Below are positions 1-6,517 of a stretch of DNA of 8,152 nucleotides, one piece after another. The translations under genes were made by a program, and so were the position numbers. The stretch is taken from assembly GCA_021199395.1 (NCBI GenBank), contig JAJQIE010000142.1:1-8152 (forward strand), in the 5' to 3' direction. The notes below the pieces were generated by a model, which did no database searches, was not told where the DNA came from, and was given only the letters and a program-made list of their open reading frames with translations. Origin of the DNA: Lachnospiraceae bacterium (GTDB taxonomy: Bacteria > Bacillota > Clostridia > Lachnospirales > Lachnospiraceae). Numbering within the stretch: position 1 is the first letter of the stretch; each line of letters opens with the position of its first letter.

Positions 1-1967
1 CGCTCACAGCGATTATTTGTAATCCACGAATTTCCGTTTGAAAAACGCACAATCGTACGCTTGCAATGGTTCGTACAGAAGGGGCAGGGGGAATTTGCCT
101 CCTGAGTATAGGAAAAATCCTCAATCGCGTCCAGGCCAATAAAAGTCTGTTCCAGGGTTTCACATTGCTCTCTGGTCAGAAGCGCAGCTCCAATCGCTCC
201 CATCAGTCCCGGATATGGCGCACGGGTCACCTCTCTCCCCGTATACTGTTCAAGCGCACGCAGCACTGCGTCATTCTGGAAGGTCCCGCCCTGCACGACA
301 ATCGTATCGCCAAGCGAATCCAGATTCGAAATACGGATCACCTTTGTAAATACATTTTCAATAATAGACCGGCAAAGCCCCGCCATAATGTCACCGGACT
401 CTTTACCATTTCTCTGCTCTGTCACGATACTGCTGTTCATAAAGACCGTGCAGCGGCTTCCAAGGACAGCAGGATTTTTTGACTCAAACGCGGTTCTCGC
501 GATCTCCTCTACCGGAATATGCAGGGAGGAAGCAAAGTTCTCCAGAAAAGAACCGCAGCCCGATGAACAGGCCTCATTCACTACAATATTCGTCACAATA
601 CCGTGATCCACCCAGATCGCTTTCATATCCTGTCCGCCGATGTCCAGGATAAAGGTCGCGTTATCGACATATTTGGCGGCCGCTCTCGCGTGCGCGACTG
701 TCTCTACCATGTGACATTCCGTATTCCATGCTTTTGAAAACAACAGCTCGCCATATCCGGTCGAACCTGCGGCGATGATCTCCAGCCTTGCGCCTGCGGC
801 ATGATAGCGGTCGCGCACCGCAAGCAGAGCCCTTTTCGCCACCAGCAGGGGTTCCCCCTCATTTGGTGAATAGAAAACATCCAGAAGGTTTTCGTGCTCA
901 TCCATCAGTACAAATTTGGTCGTTGTACTGCCGGAATCAATGCCAAGATAGGCCCGTACCGTCTCGCCCGCCTGCGGCAGATACGGAGTAAAAGCAGGCA
1001 TGGCATGACGCGCCGCAAACCGCTGATACTCTTCCTGCGTCGCAAAAAAAGGCTCGCTGGCTCGGGGCGTTTCCTGCTTTTTCCCCGTCTCCAGCCTGTT
1101 TTTCAGCTCATCCGCCGTATATACGGAGGTTCGCGCAGCAAACATGGACTCCAGCGAAAGTGCGGCGCCATAGGCAATCATAATCTCCGGGCGCTCCGGA
1201 ATCAGCGTCTCGTCAGGGTTCAGTCCCAGCCGTTCCGCAAATACCCGAACCAGACGCGGATTAAATGTCAGCGGGCCGCCCTCAAACACTACCGGTTTTT
1301 CAATATCCAGCCCCTGCGCCAGCCCGCCGATCGTCTGCTTTGCGATCGCGTGAAACGCTGAGAGCGCAAGATCCTGCTTCGCGACTCCCTGATTCAATAG
1401 AGGCTGAATATCCGTCTTTGCATACACACCGCATCGACCGGAAATATCATAGACACAAGTCCCCTGCTCCGCGAGCGCATTGAACTCCTCCACCGGTGTT
1501 TTCAGCACGGCAGCGATCTCGTCAATAAATGCTCCGGTGCCGCCGGCACAGCTTCCGTTCATGCGCATATCGCTGACATTTAACGCACCTGTCGCCGCAT
1601 CCCGGTTGAAAAATATCATTTTCGCATCCTGTCCGCCCAGCTCAATCGCTGTCCCAACTTCATCATAATATGCCCGCAGCGCGATCGAATTCGCCACCAC
1701 CTCCTGTATGTACGGGACATTCAGGCGTTCCGCCACTTCCCCGCCCCCGGAGCCGGTTACCGCCAGCCGCAATTCCGCGTCCGGAAACTCCTTTTTAAAT
1801 GCGTCGAGCGCAAGGCATACACTGTATACCTGCGCCGCGTTGTGTCTTTTGTAATCCGAATATACGATCTGTTTTCTTTCGGAATCCGCCGCAACGATTT
1901 TCGTTGTCGTAGAACCTACATCAATACCGACCAGAAACATCCGGGAATCTGATGTATTCTTTGGCAT
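1..1967 (-). CDS. Large tandem-domain acyl-CoA dehydratase activase (BadF/BadG/BcrA/BcrD ATPase family), C-terminus beyond the window
   Basis: I translated this strand through the whole stretch; it is open for 655 codons and runs off the left edge. There are two ASKHA-fold ATPase domains. The first starts with the phosphate-binding motif GIDVGSTTTK (residues 14-23) and contains ELGGQDAK, C140 (GSCAGGTGAF) and C179 (SGRCGVYAK). The second starts with GIDSGSTTTK (from residue 342) and contains DIGGQDMK, C467 and C471 (ACSSGCGSF) and C506 (GSRC). In HgdC, the activator of 2-hydroxyglutaryl-CoA dehydratase, two such cysteines bind a [4Fe-4S] cluster between subunits, and ATP hydrolysis drives electron transfer to the dehydratase. 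A CPFCTNHC motif (C628, C631, C635) plus C654 opens the next region. Full-length relatives are about 1400 residues and carry dehydratase-like C-terminal domains (family knowledge). The ATG at 1967 has AGGAACAGGA just upstream; a later ATG (1940) lacks a ribosome binding site. The fold is secure; the substrate is unknown. Confidence 0.93.
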   Translation of the reverse strand, partial: MPKNTSDSRMFLVGIDVGSTTTKIVAADSERKQIVYSDYKRHNAAQVYSVCLALDAFKKEFPDAELRLAVTGSGGGEVAERLNVPYIQEVVANSIALRAYYDEVGTAIELGGQDAKMIFFNRDAATGALNVSDMRMNGSCAGGTGAFIDEIAAVLKTPVEEFNALAEQGTCVYDISGRCGVYAKTDIQPLLNQGVAKQDLALSAFHAIAKQTIGGLAQGLDIEKPVVFEGGPLTFNPRLVRVFAERLGLNPDETLIPERPEIMIAYGAALSLESMFAARTSVYTADELKNRLETGKKQETPRASEPFFATQEEYQRFAARHAMPAFTPYLPQAGETVRAYLGIDSGSTTTKFVLMDEHENLLDVFYSPNEGEPLLVAKRALLAVRDRYHAAGARLEIIAAGSTGYGELLFSKAWNTECHMVETVAHARAAAKYVDNATFILDIGGQDMKAIWVDHGIVTNIVVNEACSSGCGSFLENFASSLHIPVEEIARTAFESKNPAVLGSRCTVFMNSSIVTEQRNGKESGDIMAGLCRSIIENVFTKVIRISNLDSLGDTIVVQGGTFQNDAVLRALEQYTGREVTRAPYPGLMGAIGAALLTREQCETLEQTFIGLDAIEDFSYTQEANSPCPFCTNHCKRTIVRFSNGNSWITNNRCE

Positions 1968-2030
1968 ATTTCCTGTTCCTCTTCTCTTCTGATTCGTTTC
2001 CCTGCCTGATCCTGTTATTTATGATCCGGT

Positions 2031-2067
2031 CGCTGCCAGGGAACTGTCGCTCAGCAACGGCGCAGCG
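2031..2067 (-). other. Possible structured leader (stem-loop) in the activase 5' UTR
   Basis: The predicted activase transcript begins near 2095 and has an untranslated leader of about 130 nt. Within it CGCTGC (2062-2067, read on the minus strand) can pair with GCAGCG (2031-2036). The enclosed 25 nt hold a smaller hairpin, GTTGC/GCGAC (2054-2058 with 2046-2050, one G-U pair, loop TGA). No U-run follows, so it is not a simple terminator. I recognise no known riboswitch. It could be chance pairing in GC-rich sequence. Confidence 0.25.
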
Positions 2068-2101
2068 GGAAACAACTCCTGTTCTTTCTTATATTTAATG
2101 T

Positions 2102-2129
2102 ATTGTAACATGGGGTTGAGTTATGTCAA
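2102..2129 (-). promoter_or_regulatory. Sigma-A-type promoter for the activase gene
   Basis: Read on the minus strand, the -35 box is TTGACA (2129-2124, a perfect consensus match) and the -10 box is TACAAT (2107-2102, 5 of 6), separated by 16 nt. The expected transcription start is near 2095, about 130 nt upstream of the activase ATG at 1967. It lies at the far side of the intergenic region and points away from the CNNM/CBS gene, giving a divergent arrangement. Confidence 0.75.
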
Positions 2130-2203
2130 GTGAAAAAAAATTGTACACATTTCCAAAAATATCGGCAAAGCCCCTCTTTTCTTCATTTTACCGCAACTTT
2201 ACG

Positions 2204-2232
2204 TTGCATTTTCTTCCGTTCTGTTGTATCAT
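2204..2232 (+). promoter_or_regulatory. Probable promoter for the CNNM/CBS-domain gene
   Basis: The -35 box is TTGCAT (2204-2209, 3 of 6) and the -10 box is TATCAT (2227-2232, 5 of 6), with an optimal 17-nt spacer. Transcription would start near 2239, leaving a leader of about 30 nt before the TTG start at 2270. A short inverted repeat, GCAAC/GTTGC with a 5-nt loop (2193-2207), overlaps the -35 box and could be an operator, though 5 bp is weak evidence. Confidence 0.5.
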
Positions 2233-2254
2233 CATCCCTAAATATATCGAATTT

Positions 2255-2261
2255 AAAGGGG
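2255..2261 (+). promoter_or_regulatory. Ribosome binding site that fixes a TTG start
   Basis: AAAGGGG lies 8 nt upstream of the TTG at 2270. The upstream in-frame ATG at 2123 has no comparable site, lies inside the divergent activase promoter and is upstream of the predicted transcription start. The TTG at 2270 is therefore the better start. Confidence 0.7.
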
Positions 2262-2269
2262 ATGATCTT

Positions 2270-3550
2270 TTGGCATCGGACGACGCCACCCAGCTACTAC
2301 TGTTAATTCTGGTTATTTTATTGCTTTTATCCGCTTTTTTTTCTTCAGCCGAAACAGCGCTGACGACGGCGAGCCGGATTCGCCTGCAGGCGCTCGCAGA
2401 GGAAGGGAACAGGCGGGCGATCACTGCTCTTGACACGATTGAGAACCGTTCCAGAATGCTGAGCACACTGCTGATCGGGAATAATCTCGTGAACAACTTT
2501 ATCTCCGCTCTGACCGCATCGCTTGCGATCAAGCTGGCCGGAGACGGCTCCATCAGCATAGCTACCGCGATCATTACCGTCCTGATCCTGATATTTGGAG
2601 AGATCACACCGAAAACGATCGCCTCCACATATCCGGAAAAGCTGGCTCTCATGTACTGCCCCATTATCCGGACCTTGATGAAGCTTCTCAGACCGGTTAT
2701 CTTCGTGATCAACTCCATCTGCAAGCTTTTATTGAAGCCTTTCCACCTTTCTCTGGACGGCTCGCTCAACACGATGACCGAGCAGGAGCTGCGCACGTTT
2801 GTCGACGTCAGCCACCAGGAAGGCGTCATTGAAAAAGAAGAGCGGGAAATGATATACAACGTAGTAGATTTTGGTGACTCACTGGTCGAGAATGTAATGG
2901 TTCACCGTTCAGAGGTGGACATGATCAGCGATACAGCTTCCTATGAGGAAATCAGAGATCTGTTTCGCGAGACAAAGCACTCGCGGCTTCCCGTTTATCA
3001 TGAAGATTCGGCTCATGTCGTCGGAATCCTGAATATCAAAGAATTCTTTTTCTATGAGAAGGACGTCTTTGTACTGGAGGACGCCATGTACAAGCCGCAT
3101 TTTACCTACGAGTTTAAAAAAACGTCCGACCTTCTGGTGTCCATGCGGGCGGAATCCGTCAGTCTCTCCATTGTTCTGGATGAATACGGGGAAACCGTCG
3201 GTATCGTTTCGGTGGAAGATCTGCTCGAAGAGATTGTCGGTGAAATACGGGATGAATACGACGAAGACGAGGCAGAGCAGATCCGGAAGATTTCCGAGCA
3301 GGAATATCAGATTGAGGGGTCCGTCAAGCTGGATGACGTAAACGATGTCCTTGGCCTGTCCCTGGAATCCGAGGTCTGTGATTCCATCGGCGGACTGGTG
3401 ATTGAATTGCTTGACGATATGCCGGAGGAACAGGACACCGTCACGATGGAAAATGGTATTTCTCTCACCGTTTTGAAAATGGAAGAAAATAAAATTGAAC
3501 TGGTTCAGCTTTTGCTGCCGTCGGACATAAAGCCTGAGCCTGAGAATTAG
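2270..3550 (+). CDS. HlyC/CorC-family membrane protein (CNNM/DUF21 domain, CBS pair, CorC/HlyC C-terminal domain)
   Basis: This is a 426-residue inner-membrane protein of the family that includes CorC, YhdP/YfhP-type proteins and eukaryotic CNNMs. These proteins are implicated mostly in Mg2+ (or Co2+) efflux or homeostasis; the older label 'hemolysin' is misleading. From the TTG start, an N-terminal hydrophobic segment (residues 8-24) leads into SAFFSSAETALT, a DUF21 hallmark. More membrane helices follow to about residue 160, including the FGEITPKTIA motif (109-118). Two CBS domains follow (about 205-262 and 270-327; LDEYGETVGIVSVEDLLEEI is typical of the second), then a CorC/HlyC domain (about 345-418; EGSVKLDDVND, DSIGGLV). 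CBS domains usually sense Mg-ATP or another adenine nucleotide. Length is normal for the family. The 49 codons between the ATG at 2123 and 2270 are AT-rich, cover the promoters and are judged untranslated. The gene converges on trkH. The transported ion is inferred from family only. Confidence 0.92.
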   Translation: MASDDATQLLLLILVILLLLSAFFSSAETALTTASRIRLQALAEEGNRRAITALDTIENRSRMLSTLLIGNNLVNNFISALTASLAIKLAGDGSISIATAIITVLILIFGEITPKTIASTYPEKLALMYCPIIRTLMKLLRPVIFVINSICKLLLKPFHLSLDGSLNTMTEQELRTFVDVSHQEGVIEKEEREMIYNVVDFGDSLVENVMVHRSEVDMISDTASYEEIRDLFRETKHSRLPVYHEDSAHVVGILNIKEFFFYEKDVFVLEDAMYKPHFTYEFKKTSDLLVSMRAESVSLSIVLDEYGETVGIVSVEDLLEEIVGEIRDEYDEDEAEQIRKISEQEYQIEGSVKLDDVNDVLGLSLESEVCDSIGGLVIELLDDMPEEQDTVTMENGISLTVLKMEENKIELVQLLLPSDIKPEPEN

Positions 3551-3558
3551 CATTTCCA

Positions 3559-3595
3559 AAAAGAGCCGGATGTCTGCTGGGCATCCGGCTCTTTT
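3559..3595. terminator. Bidirectional rho-independent terminator between the CNNM/CBS gene and trkH
   Basis: A perfect 14-bp stem, AAAAGAGCCGGATG (3559-3572) with CATCCGGCTCTTTT (3582-3595), encloses a 9-nt loop. The T-run on the right serves the plus-strand gene that stops at 3550. The A-run on the left becomes a U-run for transcripts arriving from trkH, which stops at 3638. It sits between two convergent genes, as expected for a shared terminator. Confidence 0.92.
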
Positions 3596-3637
3596 ATGTA
3601 CACAGCGCTCCCCCTATCCGATTGTTATGACACACTT

Positions 3638-5074
3638 TTATTTTCTCCACGTCCCCCTGGAGAACAGGATCAGAATCGGGAACAGCTCCAGGCGTCCCGC
3701 CAGCATATCGAAGCTCAGCACAAGCTTTGACAGTGCGGAAAACTGGCTGAAATTCCCGGTCGGGCCAACCAGTTCAAGCCCCGGTCCGATATTATTCAGT
3801 GTGGCAGCTACCGCCGTGAAGCTGGTCGTAAAATCAAAGTTGTCAATGGAAATTATCAGCAGCGACAGGGCAAATACGGCAACATATGAGGCCAGAAATA
3901 TATTTACGGATCGTATGACAGATGCCTCAACCACATGCCCGTCTATCTTCATCTTCCGCACATGATGCGGATGTACGATCACATCCAGCTCGTTTCGGAT
4001 GGATTTCACCAGAATCAGAATCCTCTGTACCTTGATCCCGCCGCCGGTACTGCCCGCGCACGCGCCGATAAACATCAGAATCACCAGTATCGTTTTGGAA
4101 AAGGATGGCCAGAGATCAAAATCCGTGGTCGCAAAGCCGGTCGTAGTAATGATGGTCGCCACCTGGAATGCCGCATGATGAATCGCCTCAAACAGACTGT
4201 CAAACATACCCGAAATATTGATCGTTATCAGCACGACAGAGCCAAAAATAATCAGCAGATACGCGCGCAGCTCCAGATTCTTTAACGCTGTCTTATATTT
4301 TTTGTTCCAGAGCAGGTAATAAACGTTAAAGCTGACGCCAAACAGAATCATAAACACGGTCGTTACAGCCTGAAGATACAGGGAATAGCTCCCCATACTG
4401 TCATTTCTGACGCCGAAGCCTCCAGTGCCCGCCGTACCGAACACTGTAATCAGAGAATCATACAGCGGCATACGGCCAATCAGCAGGAGCACCAGCATGG
4501 CAGCGCTCAGTGCCAGATACATACGGTACAGCAGCATAGCCGTGCTCTTTACCTTTGGCACCAGCTTTCCTACGGATGGGCCGGTACTCTCCGCCTTCAT
4601 CATGTACATATTGGAGCCGCCCGCCAGAGGCAGGACCGCCATCATGAACACCAGCACGCCCATTCCGCCGACCCAGTGCGTAAAGCTGCGCCAGAACAGC
4701 AGGCAGCGGGGCATGGCTTCCACATCCGCCAGAATTGTGGAGCCCGTCGTTGTAAAACCGGATACCGTCTCAAACAATGCATCTATATAGGAAGGAATCG
4801 CGCCCGTGATAACAAAAGGCAGCGCGCCAAAAGCGCTGAGCGCGATCCAGCAAAAGGATACCGCCACGAAGCCTTCCCTTGCGTGCATTTTCTTGCTGTC
4901 CGGGCTTTTCAGAGTCAGCAGAAGCCCGGACGCAGCGCAGCAAGCCATCGCCGCAAGCAGTCCAAATCCCGCCCGTTCCCGATATATTGCCGCGATCAGC
5001 AGCGATGGAAACATAAGTACAGCCTCTATCAGCAAAACCCATCCTACGATATATCGGACTAATTTATAATTCAT
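3638..5074 (-). CDS. trkH: Trk potassium uptake system, membrane pore subunit TrkH
   Basis: The 478-residue protein is the K+-conducting subunit of the Trk system and works in the cytoplasmic membrane as a complex with TrkA. It has the TrkH/Ktr/HKT fold of four pseudo-repeats, each with a pore loop carrying a filter glycine. All four are visible: GFTTTGST (G111), GTAGTGGFG (around G218-G219), TTTGFATTD (G313) and LNNIGPGL (G430). The intramembrane-loop sequence GACAGSTGGGIKVQR (337-351) and the conserved arginine of the last repeat (R461, in LAGRLELFP) are present. Length matches TrkH (about 480) rather than the shorter KtrB (about 450). The ATG at 5074 follows the trkA stop by 21 nt, with GAGAGG about 13 nt upstream, so translation after trkA in one operon is likely. 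No broken or missing pore element is seen. K+ as substrate is a family inference supported by the adjacent trkA. Confidence 0.96.
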   Translation of the reverse strand: MNYKLVRYIVGWVLLIEAVLMFPSLLIAAIYRERAGFGLLAAMACCAASGLLLTLKSPDSKKMHAREGFVAVSFCWIALSAFGALPFVITGAIPSYIDALFETVSGFTTTGSTILADVEAMPRCLLFWRSFTHWVGGMGVLVFMMAVLPLAGGSNMYMMKAESTGPSVGKLVPKVKSTAMLLYRMYLALSAAMLVLLLIGRMPLYDSLITVFGTAGTGGFGVRNDSMGSYSLYLQAVTTVFMILFGVSFNVYYLLWNKKYKTALKNLELRAYLLIIFGSVVLITINISGMFDSLFEAIHHAAFQVATIITTTGFATTDFDLWPSFSKTILVILMFIGACAGSTGGGIKVQRILILVKSIRNELDVIVHPHHVRKMKIDGHVVEASVIRSVNIFLASYVAVFALSLLIISIDNFDFTTSFTAVAATLNNIGPGLELVGPTGNFSQFSALSKLVLSFDMLAGRLELFPILILFSRGTWRK

Positions 5075-5095
5075 TTCCGCAACGACCTCTCATTC

Positions 5096-6454
5096 TCACG
5101 CCAGAATATCCTCTATGTCATCCAGCCCTTTTTCCTGTGTAACAATGATGACATTATCCCCAGCCTCAATCCTGTCCGCGCCCCGCGGAATGATAATTCT
5201 TCCGTGACGGTAAATACATGCAACCAGTATTCCCTTCCGGATCGGAAGCTCCTGAAGAGAGATACCGGTCACGCGCGACGAACCGCGAATGATAAACTCC
5301 AGCGCCTCCGCCTTGCCGTTAATAATTTTATGTAAAGTCTCGACATTGCTTCCATAGGAATTGTTCATAGACCGCGCATACCGGATAATCAGCTCCGCCG
5401 TGATATCCCTTGGGTGGACAACGGTATCCAGATCCAGCTCCCTTATCACCTCGTCAAAGGCAATCCGGTTAATCTTGGTGATGATCTTTTTCTGTCCGCC
5501 AATTTTTTTTGCATACAGAGAAATCAGAATATTTTCCTCATCAATATTCGTCAGAGCCGCAAAGCTCTCATACTCCTCAAGCCCCTCCTCCAGAAGCAGC
5601 TCCTTCTCTGTGCCATCGCCATGGACGATCGTCGCTTTCGGGAGCATTTCACTCAACTCCTCGCAGCGTTTCATGCTCTTTTCCACGATTTTGACACGGA
5701 TGCCGACCACCTCAAGCATCTTTGCCAGATAAAAAGCCATCGGGCTGCCGCCGACGATCATAATACTGTTCACCCGGTTCGACACGATCCCGATCTTCCG
5801 GAAAAACAGATTCGCGTCATTGCTTCCCTCAACGATAGATACCAGGTCTTTCCCATGCAGAACAGTATTCCCGTCCGGAATAATCAGGTCGTCTCCCCGC
5901 TCTACCGCACAGATCAGGACATTTTCATGCACCTTTCCAGACAGATCCGCAATCCGCAGGCCATCCAGCACTGACTGCTCCCTGACGCGAAACTTCAGGA
6001 TATCCACACGGTTTTTTGCAAACGAATCTACGTCGATTGCCGATGGAAACTTTAAATTTCTTGCAATTTCCGCCGCGGCGGCCAGATCCGGATTGATCGT
6101 CATGGAAATCCCAAACTTCTCACGGATAAATCCGATCTCTGAATTATACTCCGGGTTCCTCACCCGCGCAATGGAATGACAACTCCCACCATCCTTTGCC
6201 ATCAGGCAGCAAAGCAGGTTAATCTCATCTGAGCCGGTAACGGCAATAAGCAGATCCGCCTCCTCTATGCCCGCCTCCACCTGGGTAGAATGGCTTGCTC
6301 CATTTCCGGTAATCCCCATCAGATCATACTGACCTGAGAATTCTTCCACGATCTCTTCTCTGCGGTCTATAACGGTGACCTCGTTCTCCTCGTTACACAA
6401 CTCTGCTGCCAGGGTTGTCCCCACTTTCCCCAGACCGACAATGATTATCTTCAT
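5096..6454 (-). CDS. trkA: Trk potassium uptake system, NAD-binding regulatory subunit TrkA
   Basis: The 452-residue cytosolic protein has the tandem TrkA layout: RCK_N (1 to about 130), RCK_C (about 140-222), second RCK_N (about 229-350), second RCK_C (about 370-450). TrkA rings bind NAD(H) and ATP/ADP and gate TrkH. The first Rossmann motif is intact: GLGKVG (residues 7-12), with the acidic residue ending beta-2 in VIDRR (D30). The second is degenerate: IVGGSPMAFYLA (233-244) has S237 and A240 where the pattern GGGxxG/A usually has glycine, although VKIVEK (E258) at the end of its second strand is kept. The ATG at 6454 is preceded by GGGAGAG, 5 nt upstream. trkH follows 21 nt downstream and completes the transporter. 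Upstream, 63 nt separate it from the aminotransferase with no obvious promoter, so it may be cotranscribed from there. Confidence 0.96.
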   Translation of the reverse strand: MKIIIVGLGKVGTTLAAELCNEENEVTVIDRREEIVEEFSGQYDLMGITGNGASHSTQVEAGIEEADLLIAVTGSDEINLLCCLMAKDGGSCHSIARVRNPEYNSEIGFIREKFGISMTINPDLAAAAEIARNLKFPSAIDVDSFAKNRVDILKFRVREQSVLDGLRIADLSGKVHENVLICAVERGDDLIIPDGNTVLHGKDLVSIVEGSNDANLFFRKIGIVSNRVNSIMIVGGSPMAFYLAKMLEVVGIRVKIVEKSMKRCEELSEMLPKATIVHGDGTEKELLLEEGLEEYESFAALTNIDEENILISLYAKKIGGQKKIITKINRIAFDEVIRELDLDTVVHPRDITAELIIRYARSMNNSYGSNVETLHKIINGKAEALEFIIRGSSRVTGISLQELPIRKGILVACIYRHGRIIIPRGADRIEAGDNVIIVTQEKGLDDIEDILA

Positions 6455-6488
6455 TTTTTCTCTCCCGTAACGACAGCCGTCCCTGAAG

Positions 6489-6511
6489 GATCGCTCCCCT
6501 GCGAAGCGATC
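6489..6511. other. Short hairpin in the aminotransferase-trkA gap
   Basis: GATCGCT (6489-6495) pairs with AGCGATC (6505-6511) around a 9-nt loop. No T-run follows on either strand, so it is unlikely to stop transcription fully. It could be an attenuator or an mRNA-stabilising stem between the aminotransferase stop (6518) and the trkA start (6454), or have no function. Confidence 0.35.
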
Positions 6512-6517
6512 TGTGGG

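Noticed and set aside
66..1668. Several plus-strand open frames (for example 66-482, 894-1361, 1480-1668)
   Set aside because: They lie antisense to the continuous activase frame, have no recognisable domains and are rich in Arg/Pro/Ser, as expected of antisense shadows.
2015..2036. Direct repeat TGATCC (around 2007 and 2022) in the activase leader
   Set aside because: Six-base repeats about 15 nt apart are expected by chance; no further copies or symmetry were seen.
2193..2207. Inverted repeat GCAAC/GTTGC overlapping the -35 box as a repressor operator
   Set aside because: The 5-bp arms are too short to distinguish from chance, and I recognise no known operator. It is mentioned only in the promoter entry.
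2262..2306. ATG at 2262 as an alternative start next to the AAAGGGG site
   Set aside because: It is out of frame with the CNNM/CBS protein, is too close to the ribosome binding site and meets a stop after 14 codons.
2188..3559. Two long minus-strand open frames (2188-2859 and 2909-3559)
   Set aside because: They are antisense to the CNNM/CBS gene, whose domains are clear. They have no ribosome binding sites or family motifs, and the second would start inside the terminator stem.
3570..5069. Plus-strand and alternative-frame minus-strand open frames across trkH (3570-3965, 3935-4285, 4425-4790, 4676-5062, 4770-5042, 4806-5069)
   Set aside because: All overlap the trkH frame, which has every pore motif; these have none and are shadows.
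5361..6179. Plus-strand open frames across trkA
   Set aside because: They are antisense to trkA, with low-complexity Ser/Arg-rich composition and no domains.
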